Below, piece by piece: positions 37,432 to 46,902 of a DNA stretch of 64,000 nt; positions within the stretch are counted from its first letter, which is position 1, and each line of letters begins with the position of its first letter. Source of the DNA: Dyella terrae (GTDB lineage: Bacteria; Pseudomonadota; Gammaproteobacteria; Xanthomonadales; Rhodanobacteraceae); assembly GCF_022394535.1 (NCBI RefSeq), contig NZ_CP089414.1, positions 4,836,001 through 4,900,000 on the forward strand, given 5' to 3'. A model generated the notes under the pieces. It was not told where the DNA came from. It made no database searches and worked only from the letters and a program-made list of their open reading frames with translations. A program made the position numbers and the translations under genes.

Positions 37432-38409
37432 TCACGCATGCGCCACAGCGTTGGCTGCTGACGCGGGCATGCAGCCAGCGCCGGTCAGCGCAGCGGATAT
37501 CGCCTGATCGACCGGCGTGTACAGATCGGTGCCGAGGAATGCCTTGAGTTTCTTGTCGTCCAGTTGGACGGGGCCTCGCCACAGGTAGCGCATCTTGCAC
37601 AGCTCGCGCAGCGTTTCATTGAAGGGCGAAGCGAGTCGCGCCAACCACCAAGGAAAGCGGCCGGCCTTGAGGCTGGCATTGCCGGTGGCACGGCGCAGAG
37701 AGGCGAGCATGGCGTGTCCGTCCAGCCAGTGGCCGCCGAAGTGGAAACGTTCGAAGCGAGACAGTTCGTTCTCGCGGTCTAGCAGGCGCACCATCACTTC
37801 GGCCACATCCGGCAGATAGGCCCAGCTGTGGCCAATGCCGTAGTCGCCAGGGTAGGCCATACGCGTGATGGGTTTGCCTGCTTGCATCAGTCCCTGTGCA
37901 AACCAGTTGTTGCCGGCGCTCGGGCCAAAGAAATCGCCACAGCGCAATACGAGCACCCGGCCGCCGGCATTCGCCGCTGCCTGCAGGCGATGTTCCATCT
38001 CCGCGCGGATCTCGCCCTTGCGCGTGGCCGGATGTTGCGGCGAGTCCTCGCGCAAAAGCGGGAAGGCGTCGGGGCCGTAGTTGTAGACCGTGCCGGGTAG
38101 CACGATGCGAGCGCCGCTGGCGCGGGCTGCGGCGATGGTGTTGTCCAGCATGGGTAGCACCAGACGTTCCCAGCCACGGTAGCCCGGCGGATTCACCGCG
38201 TGGACAATCACGTCGACGCCGGCTGCGGCCTCAAGCACATCGGCGCGCTGCATGGCGTCACCGATCCGCCAGTCGATGCCTTGCTTCGCATCAGGTGCCT
38301 TACGCACGAGTGCGCGCACTTGCCAGCCATGCCGCAGCAGGGCCAGGCAGGTTTCCTGTCCGATGCCGCCATTGGCGCCAATCACCAGAGCCGTACGTTG
38401 GGTTTGCAT
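37432..38409 (-). CDS. NAD(P)-dependent epimerase/dehydratase family protein
   Basis: 325 residues from the ATG ending at 38409, behind GAGGA. It is an extended short-chain dehydrogenase-type protein: the Rossmann glycine motif is GANGGIGQ (about residues 10-17), preceded by a TALVI strand. A YxxxK-like active site is not obvious; the region GTVYNYGPDAF near residue 115 replaces it, as in many atypical members. The substrate cannot be named. It is divergent from a lysR gene 91 bp away, which probably regulates it. Confidence 0.75.
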   Translation of the reverse strand: MQTQRTALVIGANGGIGQETCLALLRHGWQVRALVRKAPDAKQGIDWRIGDAMQRADVLEAAAGVDVIVHAVNPPGYRGWERLVLPMLDNTIAAARASGARIVLPGTVYNYGPDAFPLLREDSPQHPATRKGEIRAEMEHRLQAAANAGGRVLVLRCGDFFGPSAGNNWFAQGLMQAGKPITRMAYPGDYGIGHSWAYLPDVAEVMVRLLDRENELSRFERFHFGGHWLDGHAMLASLRRATGNASLKAGRFPWWLARLASPFNETLRELCKMRYLWRGPVQLDDKKLKAFLGTDLYTPVDQAISAALTGAGCMPASAANAVAHA

Positions 38410-38465
38410 GACGGAATCCTCGTTGGGAACAACACCAGCTTGCGGTTGGTGTGGATAAAAGAAAA

Positions 38466-38493
38466 TTGCCCAATAGCGAAGATCTGCTATACA
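38466..38493 (+). promoter_or_regulatory. lysR promoter and operator-like dyad
   Basis: TTGCCC (38466-38471) and TGC-TATACA (38485-38493) form an extended -10 promoter with a 16-bp spacer. ATAGC (38473-38477) and GCTAT (38486-38490) form a dyad around 8 bp, overlapping the -10. Transcription would begin at about 38500, directly at the lysR ATG. A regulator bound to the dyad could control both divergent genes. Confidence 0.5.
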
Positions 38494-38500
38494 AATATGC

Positions 38501-39394
38501 ATGGCTAACATCGAACCCGGTTGGGAGCTCTACCGCTCGTTTCTCGCCGTCATGCGGGAGGGCAGCCTGTCCGGTGCTGCCCGCGCATTGGCCATGACCC
38601 AGCCCAGTCTTGGCCGTCATATGCGCGAGCTGGAATCCCTGCTCGGCGCTCCGTTGTTTACCCGTACCCCGCAAGGGCTGGTGCCGACCGAGCTGGCACA
38701 CGAGCTGGAACCCCATGCCCAGGCCATGGCGTCGGCGTCGGCGGTGCTGCGACGTGTCGCTTCGGCAGGGCACGCCGAGCTAAGCGGTACCGTCCGGGTC
38801 ACCGCAAGCGAGGTGATCGGTGCCGAAGTGCTGCCTCCGATCCTGACGGAGTTCCGCGAACGGCATCCGGGCATCGTGGTTGAGCTGGTGCTGTCGAACC
38901 AGTCGGCCGACCTGCTACGGCGCGACGCCGACATCGCGGTCCGCATGGTTCAGCCCACCCAGGAGGCACTGGTTGCCCGGCGCGTGGGAAAGGTCGAACT
39001 GGGCATGTTTGCCCACCGCCGCTATCTGGATGCGCACGGATACCCGCAGGCGCTCAATGCGCTCGGCGGCCATGCACTGATCGGCTTCGATACAGAAACG
39101 CCCTACATCCGCCGCCTGCGCCCAGCAGGGCTGCCTTATGCGCGCGAACACTTCGCTTTGCGCACGGACAGTGATTTGGCGGCGCTGGCGGCCATACGCG
39201 CAGGCTTTGGCATCGGCATCGCCCAGGTGAATCTCGCGCGGCGTGATCCCCTGCTGGTTCGTCTATTTCCGGCTGAGCTCGCGCTGTGGCTGGAGACCTG
39301 GATGGTCATGCACGAGGACCTGCGCGCCAGCTTGCGCGTGCGCCGCCTGTTCGATCATCTGGCGACAGCGCTGGAGGCTTACGTGCGCTCTTGA
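38501..39394 (+). CDS. LysR-family transcriptional regulator
   Basis: 297 residues, the standard LysR length. The N-terminal winged helix-turn-helix is visible as FLAVMREGSLSGAARALAMT and QPSLGRHMRELESLLGAPLF (about residues 13-50). The effector-binding domain follows from about residue 90 (GTVRVTASEVIGAEVLPPIL). No Shine-Dalgarno precedes the ATG, and the promoter predicts a leaderless mRNA. It is divergent from the epimerase gene. Its last 16 bp overlap the end of the convergent mug gene. Confidence 0.9.
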   Translation: MANIEPGWELYRSFLAVMREGSLSGAARALAMTQPSLGRHMRELESLLGAPLFTRTPQGLVPTELAHELEPHAQAMASASAVLRRVASAGHAELSGTVRVTASEVIGAEVLPPILTEFRERHPGIVVELVLSNQSADLLRRDADIAVRMVQPTQEALVARRVGKVELGMFAHRRYLDAHGYPQALNALGGHALIGFDTETPYIRRLRPAGLPYAREHFALRTDSDLAALAAIRAGFGIGIAQVNLARRDPLLVRLFPAELALWLETWMVMHEDLRASLRVRRLFDHLATALEAYVRS

Positions 39395-39888
39395 GCCGAA
39401 CGCATCAGGGCGGCGAGTGCCTGCCAGGGGGCGAGGTCCCAGTGCCCGCGGGCCTGCCCGGATGGCGATGGCAGCACGAACAGCTGTGTCTGCCCGAAGC
39501 GTTCCGTTTGTGGGCCGTAGTTGACGGCATGCCCCAGTGCGGCGCGCGCGGCGGCCTTGCTGGTGAACGCCAGCACCCGCGGGGCGTGGTGCTCGATGCG
39601 TTGGCGCAGCGCCACGACATCGAAGGCGTCGCGCGGAAGCTCGTCGTCGTTGCCCATGTGATGCTTGGCCAGATCGGTCAGGCCGATGCCCAGGGCGGGC
39701 AGCAGGGGGAACTCCGCCGGCGCGAATAGCCGCGGGGTGAGCTCCACGGCATGCAGGGCGCGCCAGAACAGGTTGCCCGGGTGCGCGTAGTAGGCGCCTT
39801 CCTCGGCGGAACGACGGCCGGCAGCGGTGCCACAGAAGACCAGGGCGAGGCCGGGTTGGAGCAGGTCGGGCAGGATCGGGGCGGGCAT
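39379..39888 (-). CDS. mug: Mug-type mismatch-specific uracil/thymine DNA glycosylase
   Basis: 169 residues (E. coli Mug 168) from the ATG ending at 39888. It excises uracil and related bases from mismatches. VFCGTAAGRRSAEEGAYYAH (from residue 17) aligns with the Mug active-site loop and HPGNLFW with the next block. The C-terminal intercalation motif is LPSPSG (NPSG in E. coli). Where E. coli Mug has the catalytic Asn of GINPG, this protein has Ala22 (GTAAG), as in the Deinococcus-type branch. It converges on lysR with a 16-bp overlap. Confidence 0.85.
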   Translation of the reverse strand: MPAPILPDLLQPGLALVFCGTAAGRRSAEEGAYYAHPGNLFWRALHAVELTPRLFAPAEFPLLPALGIGLTDLAKHHMGNDDELPRDAFDVVALRQRIEHHAPRVLAFTSKAAARAALGHAVNYGPQTERFGQTQLFVLPSPSGQARGHWDLAPWQALAALMRSAQERT

Positions 39889-40014
39889 CGTTCCGCAGCA
39901 TACCGAGCCATCTCGTGCCCACCTAATCAAACACTCGTCGGTACACGAAATCCCCTTATTTGCGGGATAGTTGGCGTCGTTACCGATCTTCTGCAAAACA
40001 GATACGCGCGCGCA

Positions 40015-40044
40015 TCGACAGTGTGCGCATCATGCCGCTATAAA
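40015..40044 (+). promoter_or_regulatory. Sigma70 promoter for rng
   Basis: TCGACA (40015-40020) and TATAAA (40039-40044) are 18 bp apart; each is one base from consensus. The start would be near 40051, about 19 nt before the rng GTG, leaving room for the TGGGAG ribosome-binding site. Confidence 0.65.
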
Positions 40045-40069
40045 GATCGCCCACGCATGGGAGCACCTG

Positions 40070-41557
40070 GTGAGCGAAGAAATCCTGATCAACGTGACCC
40101 CACGCGAAACACGCGTCGGCGTGGTCGAGAATGGCATGTTGCAGGAGGTGCACGTCGAGCGGGCCTCCCGCCGTGGTTACGTGGGCAACGTCTACAAGGG
40201 GCGCGTGCAGCGGGTGATGCCGGGCATGCAGGCGGTATTCGTCGACATTGGGCTGGAGCGGGCAGCTTTCCTGCACGCCTCCGACATCGTGCGTCCGACG
40301 CTGCCGGCCACCGGGGATGGCGCCGAGGTGAGTGGCGGTGGCAACGGCCATACGCCGTCGATTAGTGAACTGGTCCACGAGGGGCAAGAAATTGTGGTGC
40401 AGGTGGTGAAGGACCCGATCGGCACCAAGGGCGCCCGGCTTTCCACCCATCTGTCCATTCCATCGCGCTACCTGGTGCTGCTGCCGCATGCGCGCACACT
40501 GGGCATTTCTGCTCGCATCGAGGAAGAAGCCGAGCGGCAGCGTCTGAAAGACGTGCTGAACTCGCTGATCGGAGAGAACCCGTTGGGCTACATCGTCCGC
40601 ACCAATGCGGAAGGGCAGACCGCCGAATCGTTGGCCTTCGACGTCACTTACCTTGGCAAGGTGTGGCGCGTGGTGCAGGAGAACATCGTCAAGGCCAAGG
40701 TGGGCGAGCGCGTCTACGAGGAGCTCTCGCTGCCGTTGCGCAGCCTGCGCGACATGCTCAACGAGGACATCGAGAAGGTGCGCGTGGATTCGCGCGAGAC
40801 CTTCGAGAAGGTCGTCAAGTTCGTGCACAAGTTCATGCCTCAGCTGGACGACCGCGTCGAGCACTATTCCGGCGAGCGGCCGATCTTCGACCTCTACGGG
40901 GTGGAAGACGAAGTCCAGCGCGCGCTGAAGAAGGAAGTGCCGCTCAAGTCGGGTGGCTACCTCATCGTCGACCAGACCGAGGCGATGACCACCATCGACG
41001 TCAATACCGGCGGCTATGTCGGTACGCGAAATCTGGAGGAAACCGTTTATCGGACGAACCTGGAGGCTGCGCAGGCGGCGGCACGCCAGCTCCGGCTACG
41101 CAACCTGGGCGGCATCATCATCATCGACTTCATCGACATGACGGACGAGGAACACCGGCGGCAGGTGCTGCGCATGCTCGAAAAGGGCTTGCTGCGCGAT
41201 CACGCCAAGACCACGGTCTATCCCATGTCGGCGCTGGGCCTGGTGGAAATGACGCGCAAGCGAACCACCGAAAGCCTGGAGCGCCAGCTGTGCGAGCCAT
41301 GCCCGGCGTGCAGCGGGCGGGGCACGCTCAAGACTGCTGAAACGGTGACCTACGAGATCTTCCGCGAGATCACCCGCGCCGTGCGCCAGTTCAATACCGA
41401 AAAATTACTGGTGATGGCGAGCCCGAACGTGGTCGGCCGCATCCTGGAGGAAGAGTCCGTCGCGGTGGCCGAATTGGAAGAGTTCATCTCCAAAAGCATA
41501 CGCTTTCAGGCTGAGGAGCATTATTCGCAGGAACAGTTCGATGTGGTTCTGCTGTAA
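40070..41557 (+). CDS. rng: Ribonuclease G
   Basis: 495 residues (E. coli 489) from GTG 40070, 6 nt after TGGGAG; a longer in-frame reading from 39971 spans the promoter and is rejected. RNase G is an endoribonuclease that matures the 16S rRNA 5' end and degrades some mRNAs. The S1 domain (residues about 33-125) opens GNVYKGRVQRVMPGMQAVFV. The catalytic domain shows TIDVNTGGYVG and IIIIDFIDM (Mg2+-binding Asp residues) and the zinc-link CPACSGRGT. It lacks the long RNase E scaffold tail. It precedes yhdP, the conserved rng-yhdP-tldD order. Confidence 0.97.
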   Translation: MSEEILINVTPRETRVGVVENGMLQEVHVERASRRGYVGNVYKGRVQRVMPGMQAVFVDIGLERAAFLHASDIVRPTLPATGDGAEVSGGGNGHTPSISELVHEGQEIVVQVVKDPIGTKGARLSTHLSIPSRYLVLLPHARTLGISARIEEEAERQRLKDVLNSLIGENPLGYIVRTNAEGQTAESLAFDVTYLGKVWRVVQENIVKAKVGERVYEELSLPLRSLRDMLNEDIEKVRVDSRETFEKVVKFVHKFMPQLDDRVEHYSGERPIFDLYGVEDEVQRALKKEVPLKSGGYLIVDQTEAMTTIDVNTGGYVGTRNLEETVYRTNLEAAQAAARQLRLRNLGGIIIIDFIDMTDEEHRRQVLRMLEKGLLRDHAKTTVYPMSALGLVEMTRKRTTESLERQLCEPCPACSGRGTLKTAETVTYEIFREITRAVRQFNTEKLLVMASPNVVGRILEEESVAVAELEEFISKSIRFQAEEHYSQEQFDVVLL

Positions 41558-41595
41558 GGCGCGGTGGATGCCGTGCAGCGCGTCGTGAGCCAGCC

Positions 41596-44500
41596 GTGAC
41601 CATCTGGTTGAAACGCACCCATTTCTGCGCCCGGGCCTTGGCCTGGGTCGCTGGCGTGTCCTTGATTTCACTGGCCGTGCTGATGGGACTTGCCCAGATG
41701 CTGCTGCCGCTGCTGGCGCGCCACCCTGAATGGGTCGAAGCGCAACTGTCCGCCAAGCTGCATCGCCCGGTGACCTTCCAGTCGATGGACGGGCGCTGGC
41801 AGCCGTCGGGTCCGTTGTTCCTGATCCGCGGCATGACGATCGGATCAGGTGATGGCGGCGCCTCGCTCCAGATCCCCGAGGCGGAAATCAAGCTGGACCC
41901 AGGCGGTTGGCTACTGCCTTCGCGGCATGTAGTGAACCTGCACGCCCGTGGCCTGCAGTTCGACATCAGCCGTGACGCCGATGGCACCTGGCATATCAAC
42001 GGTATCGGCCTGGCCGGTGGCGCGGAGCGGCAGAAGCCGGGCTTCAGTCAGTTGTCGGTTGGCCTGTCTCTGAGTGATACGCGCCTGGACATCACCGACA
42101 ACCGCATCAACCGACACTTCACGCTGCTGGCTGATCAGTTGCAGCTAAGCCGACAGGGCAGCCGCATCCGCGTGGGCGCGCTGCTGCGTCGCGAAGATGC
42201 GCCCGGCCAGGTGCGTGGCGCAGGCAATTTCAGCGACGACGGCGCCGATGGCAAGCTGTGGATCAGCGGCAGCAACCTGGATCTGCATGCCATGTCGACG
42301 GGCATCGATATGGCCGGCTATACGGCCGATGGCGGTAGCGGTTCTTTCGAGAGCTGGCTCGACTGGCGTGATGCCCGCGTGGTGCGCAGCTTGACGCGCT
42401 TCCATCTTCGCGACCTGAAACTGGGCAACCCGGATGGCGCCAGCGCCAGTACGGATGCGCTCGATGGGTTGGCCGAAGTGGCGATTGGCAAAGACAGCTA
42501 TACCGTGCGCTGGGCGGCGGACGATGGCGGCGCCGCCGTTATCGCGCTGAAATCCTTGGGAACCGACCAGGCCAGCGTCGAGGTGGCCGCACGCCAGTTA
42601 CAGCTCGCGCCGCTGGTGCCCTGGCTGGCGCTCAAGCCCCAGATGTCACCCGGGCTGTCGCAATGGATCGGTGGTGGTAAGCCCCGCGGTCAGCTCACCC
42701 AGGCCAACCTGGCCTGGAGTCATGCCGAAGGGATGCGCTCGCTCTACGCGGCATTCGACAACGTCGCTATCAATCCTGTGGGTAAGCTGCCGGGTATCGA
42801 TGGCATTCATGGCGAGCTGCGTGGCGATGCACAGGCGGTGGCGGTGTCTCTGCCGGCACAAGCCACCGTCCTACGTTTCCCGCACACATTCCGCGAGCCG
42901 TTCGTGATGTCCAATCTGGGTGGCGACGTAGCCTTTTGGCAGGACGACGATGCCTTGCACATCGGCACCGACGCCCTGGATTTCGAAGGCGCAGGCTTCG
43001 GTGGGCAGGCACGTGGCGAGGTGGCATTGCCAAATGCCGGTGGCCGCCCCTTCATGGATCTCTACGCCACGCTTTCCCCCACCGACATAGTGGCCGCCAA
43101 GATGTTCTGGCCAGTCGATTCGATGTCGCCCGCCGCCGTGCAATGGCTGGACCAGGCCCTGATCGCCGGCAAGATAGATCATGCCGATGTGCTCGTGCGC
43201 GGTGACCTGAAAGACTGGCCGTTCCACCAGAACGAAGGCCGCTTCGAGGCTCGCGCCGAGATCAATGGCCTGGAGCTCGACTACGGACGCGACTGGCCGC
43301 ACGCAGAGAACGTCAACGCCGTCGCCAACTTCATCAACGGCGGTATGTTCGTCGAGGTGAGTCAGGCGGAGTCGCTGGGCAATAAGGTCGATCGTGCAGT
43401 CGCGCTAATCCCGGAACTGGGCCATACCGTACTCGACCTCAATGTCAGTGGCAGCGGCACCGGCGCGAGCATGATCGACTTCGTGCAGCGCAGCCCCATC
43501 GGCATGCATCACACGGACACCCTATCCAAGCTGAAACTAGGCGGCACGGGCGCTTTCGACTTCCACCTGTCCCTGCCGGTGGCTGACGCAAGCAATCTCA
43601 TCCTCAATGGCAGGGCGCAGCTGAAAGGCGTGGATTTCAACGCGCCGGAATGGAACCTCAGCCTCGACAAGCTGACGGGTCCCGCAACGTTCGACAAGGC
43701 GGGATTCCATGCGGGCCCGCTCGATACCAGTTTTCGAGGACAGCCTGCGAAGCTCGATCTCGCCATCGCGGGTGCAACCGGTCAGCCCAGTGCGGTGCTG
43801 TCGGCCAAGCTGGCCGGCCGCTTCAGCATGGCCGAGCTAACGCAGGGCTACAAACAGCTCGATTGGCTCAATCAGGTGGCAACCGGGCGCAGCGATTTCA
43901 CCGTTGGCTTCAATATCCTCAACACCCCAGGTTCGGCCGCCGTCACGCAACAGCTCAGTGTGGATTCCATGCTCAGCGGCATGGCCTTGGATTTCCCTGC
44001 ACCGTTGAAAAAGCCAGCAGATGACGCCTTACCGCTTCATCTGGACATGAACCTGCCCATGCAGGGCAGTGACCTGCAGTTGAGCATGGGGCAGGTAGTG
44101 CGCGCGCGCATGCGCCTTCCGCAGAACGACAGTCAATCGCTCGCAGCGACCTTCGCCTTCGGCACCAAGGCACCGGACTCCGTGCCCGACAAGGGTATTC
44201 GTATCCGCGGGCGGCCCGCCAAGCTGGATGTGACGGGGTGGACCCAGTACGCCGCAGCGGGAGGCAGCAGCAACGGTCCCGGCCTGGAAAGTATCGACGT
44301 AAACGCTGAGCAGGCGATGGTGTTTGGCCATCCGTTTGCGAGCATGCATCTGCTCGCCAGCTCGCAGCCCGATGGGCTAGTGGTGGACGTCGACAGCGCC
44401 GGGTTGGCCGGCCGCTTCAACGTGCCGCTCGCCGATCTTGGGCGGCGCGGCGTTACCGCGCGCCTGCAGAGGCTGTACTGGCCCAAGGACACCGCGGCGC

Positions 44501-45504
44501 CCAAGAAGGGCGATGCCGGTGCCGCAGAGGCGGTGACGGGGCAGGGCACGGCCACGCCAACGCCGGCGAATGCCACTGTGCCGGCCGCCAATCCCGCCGC
44601 GACGGGCATTACGCCTTCGGCGCTTCCACCGTTCCATCTTTGGGTGAGCGACCTGCGTTTCGGTGATTCCAAGCTCGGCGATGCACGACTGGAAACCTGG
44701 CCGACGGATCGCGGCATGCATATCGACCAACTACGCACTTTGTCGCGTGGCGTGCAGATCAACGGGGTTGGCGACTGGAATGGCACGGCGGGCGACAGCC
44801 ATTCGCACATGCGCATCGATTTCGCTGCCGACAATATGGGCGACATGCTGGGTGCGTTCGGCTATGACGGGCTGCTTGCCGGCGGCAAGGTGCGCGCTCA
44901 GCTCGACGCGACCTGGCCCGGTGCGCCGTCCGCCATGGAGCTAGGCACCATGGACGGCAAGCTAAGCATCAACATTACCGACGGCCGCATGCCTGAAGTG
45001 GGTCCGGGTGTGGCGCGCCTGTTTGGCCTCGTGTCGGTGCTTGAGTTGCCGCGTCGCCTGTCGTTCGATTTCGGCGACGTGTTTGGCAAGGGGCTCGCCT
45101 TCGACGCTATCGCTGGCGACTTCAAGCTGGGTGACGGCAACGCCAACACCGACAATCTGCAGATCCGCAGCCCGGCGGCGGAGATTTCGATCAAGGGCCG
45201 CACGGGCGTTCGCGCCAAGGATTACGACCTGCAGGTGCAGGCCATTCCACACGCCGGCAACAGCCTGCCAGTGGTGGGTGCGTTCGTGGGTGGCCCCATC
45301 GGTATCGCGGCCGGCTTCGTCGCGCAGGGTCTGTTGGGGCACGGCATCAACCGTGCGGCCAGCGCGCACTACAAGATCAGCGGCAGCTGGGACAAGCCCG
45401 TGATCACCGCGCTCGAGAAGAAGGACGAGTCCGTCACGCCGACGTTATTGCCGAATGCGGATCCGTCAGCCGCGCCAGCCCCGGCGAGCAGCAGCGCACG
45501 GTGA
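41596..45504 (+). CDS. yhdP: YhdP-type AsmA-like protein, probable phospholipid transport across the envelope
   Basis: 1302 residues (E. coli YhdP 1266), GTG start. One N-terminal membrane helix (ALAWVAGVSLISLAVLMGLA, about residues 13-32) is followed by a very long periplasmic region with repeated beta-rich segments, the usual layout of AsmA-like proteins. In E. coli YhdP, TamB and YdbH move phospholipids to the outer membrane. The opening ARHPEWVEAQLSAKLHRPVT and the C-terminal GNSLPVVGAFVGGPIGIAAG match the family. A linker rich in Ala/Pro/Thr is near residues 985-1010. It follows rng by 38 bp. Confidence 0.93.
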   Translation: MTIWLKRTHFCARALAWVAGVSLISLAVLMGLAQMLLPLLARHPEWVEAQLSAKLHRPVTFQSMDGRWQPSGPLFLIRGMTIGSGDGGASLQIPEAEIKLDPGGWLLPSRHVVNLHARGLQFDISRDADGTWHINGIGLAGGAERQKPGFSQLSVGLSLSDTRLDITDNRINRHFTLLADQLQLSRQGSRIRVGALLRREDAPGQVRGAGNFSDDGADGKLWISGSNLDLHAMSTGIDMAGYTADGGSGSFESWLDWRDARVVRSLTRFHLRDLKLGNPDGASASTDALDGLAEVAIGKDSYTVRWAADDGGAAVIALKSLGTDQASVEVAARQLQLAPLVPWLALKPQMSPGLSQWIGGGKPRGQLTQANLAWSHAEGMRSLYAAFDNVAINPVGKLPGIDGIHGELRGDAQAVAVSLPAQATVLRFPHTFREPFVMSNLGGDVAFWQDDDALHIGTDALDFEGAGFGGQARGEVALPNAGGRPFMDLYATLSPTDIVAAKMFWPVDSMSPAAVQWLDQALIAGKIDHADVLVRGDLKDWPFHQNEGRFEARAEINGLELDYGRDWPHAENVNAVANFINGGMFVEVSQAESLGNKVDRAVALIPELGHTVLDLNVSGSGTGASMIDFVQRSPIGMHHTDTLSKLKLGGTGAFDFHLSLPVADASNLILNGRAQLKGVDFNAPEWNLSLDKLTGPATFDKAGFHAGPLDTSFRGQPAKLDLAIAGATGQPSAVLSAKLAGRFSMAELTQGYKQLDWLNQVATGRSDFTVGFNILNTPGSAAVTQQLSVDSMLSGMALDFPAPLKKPADDALPLHLDMNLPMQGSDLQLSMGQVVRARMRLPQNDSQSLAATFAFGTKAPDSVPDKGIRIRGRPAKLDVTGWTQYAAAGGSSNGPGLESIDVNAEQAMVFGHPFASMHLLASSQPDGLVVDVDSAGLAGRFNVPLADLGRRGVTARLQRLYWPKDTAAPKKGDAGAAEAVTGQGTATPTPANATVPAANPAATGITPSALPPFHLWVSDLRFGDSKLGDARLETWPTDRGMHIDQLRTLSRGVQINGVGDWNGTAGDSHSHMRIDFAADNMGDMLGAFGYDGLLAGGKVRAQLDATWPGAPSAMELGTMDGKLSINITDGRMPEVGPGVARLFGLVSVLELPRRLSFDFGDVFGKGLAFDAIAGDFKLGDGNANTDNLQIRSPAAEISIKGRTGVRAKDYDLQVQAIPHAGNSLPVVGAFVGGPIGIAAGFVAQGLLGHGINRAASAHYKISGSWDKPVITALEKKDESVTPTLLPNADPSAAPAPASSSAR

Positions 45505-45513
45505 TTTTGTTGC

Positions 45514-45545
45514 GTCGTAGGAGCGCACACGTGCGCTCTTACGAC
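45514..45545. repeat. REP-like palindrome after yhdP
   Basis: GTCGTA (45514-45519) and GAGCGCA (45521-45527) pair with TGCGCTC (45532-45538) and TACGAC (45540-45545), with one G.T in the stem and a CACG loop. It lies in the 49-bp gap between two convergent genes and could end both transcripts. The GTAGGAGCGCA core resembles short palindromic repeats seen in pseudomonads and Xanthomonadales. Confidence 0.65.
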
Positions 45546-45553
45546 TACTCGTT

Positions 45554-46735
45554 TCAGGCGGCCGGATCGCGCGGCTTGGTGCTTCCACGAAACGGGAACA
45601 GCTGCTGGCGCACGAAACCATCCGGCATGTAGTCACCCACAACGCCGTAGTGCTCAGGGGATTTCTTGGTCGACTTCACCGCTGTGCCGAACACGTAATC
45701 GAGAAAGGCGTAGTGCGCGGCGTAGTTCTTGTCGATGGCTTCGTCGTCGGACGCGTGATGCCAGTGGTGGAAGTTCGGCGTCACGATGAGGAACTTCAGC
45801 GGGCCCCACGGCAGGTGCACGTTGGCGTGGTTGAACACCGCCTGGAAGCCCACCACGATGATGTAGGCGTTCATCACGCCCTCGCTGAAACCGAGGATGT
45901 AGAGCGGTGCCAGCACGGCCACGCGCGTGAAGATCAGCTCAAGCATGTGCTGGCGCGAACCGGCCAGCCAGTCCATCGTTTTCACCGAATGATGCACGGC
46001 GTGGAAGCGCCACAGGAACGGCACCTCGTGATAGGCGCGATGCGTCCAGTACTGCGCCAGGTCGGCGACGAGAATGCACAGCAGCAATTGCGGCACGAAC
46101 GGAAGATGCTTCACGTATTGCTGGAAATCGCTGCTGACCAGCCATCCAAACAGATGGTGCAGCAGGAAGTTCACCACCAGCAGCGCCAGGCCGACAATGA
46201 AGTGGTTCACCGCGAAATGCTTGAGGTCGGTCTGCCATTCCTTGCGGAACAGCGTCTGGCCCTTGTAGAGCGGAAACAGCTTTTCGATCACCACGAAAAT
46301 CAGCGTCGAGCCGAGCAGATCAAGGATGAACCAGTCGAGGCCGATGTACGGCGTGTGATCCGGGAAATTCCCCACCGGCACGCGTGAGCCGCCTAGCGCC
46401 GTCGCCACGATCACCAGCGCGAACGCCACCATGCTCAGTTGCCGCGCACGGCCAAGAATGATGTTCGCCAGCGACATGCCGCCGGAGACGAGCAGGGCGG
46501 CCAGGAGCAACTGGCGAAGCAGGTCGACTGAGTACCTGTGGCGCAGGTCCGGCGTGGTCAGGTATTGGGGAAAGTGGAAAGCCAGCACGCCGAGCAGGCA
46601 CAAGAAGCCCAGCGACAGGGCGATCACGCTGCTGATCTTGCCCATGCCCGGCTTGAGCTCGCCGTCCCTGTGCAGCAGCTCTCGGGTTTCCTCGATCGGG
46701 GCCTTGATGGCACGGTCGAGGACCTTGTTGGCCAT
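45554..46735 (-). CDS. Sterol desaturase/fatty-acid hydroxylase-family membrane protein
   Basis: 393 residues with about seven hydrophobic segments. The di-iron histidine boxes are in order: HRAYHE and HAVHHS near residues 220-240, and HHWHH near residue 318. This family (FA_hydroxylase) hydroxylates or desaturates lipids in the membrane using O2. The N-terminal 110 residues, with three helices, are an extension before the conserved domain. The substrate is unknown. It stands opposite to its neighbours, between yhdP and tldD, which are adjacent in enterics. Confidence 0.85.
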   Translation of the reverse strand: MANKVLDRAIKAPIEETRELLHRDGELKPGMGKISSVIALSLGFLCLLGVLAFHFPQYLTTPDLRHRYSVDLLRQLLLAALLVSGGMSLANIILGRARQLSMVAFALVIVATALGGSRVPVGNFPDHTPYIGLDWFILDLLGSTLIFVVIEKLFPLYKGQTLFRKEWQTDLKHFAVNHFIVGLALLVVNFLLHHLFGWLVSSDFQQYVKHLPFVPQLLLCILVADLAQYWTHRAYHEVPFLWRFHAVHHSVKTMDWLAGSRQHMLELIFTRVAVLAPLYILGFSEGVMNAYIIVVGFQAVFNHANVHLPWGPLKFLIVTPNFHHWHHASDDEAIDKNYAAHYAFLDYVFGTAVKSTKKSPEHYGVVGDYMPDGFVRQQLFPFRGSTKPRDPAA

Positions 46736-46902
46736 CGGTTGCCGGGGGGGTATCGCTCATACGTGATCCTTCACATGCTCGTCATAGATACGGCCTGCAT
46801 CGTACCTGTTGGGGCGGGGCAGCTCCATGCGACGGTCTTTAAACCCCCGTCCGGCGGCCCCAACTTGGTAAAGTCCTCTTTTCTGCAAACGGCACCGACT
46901 TC

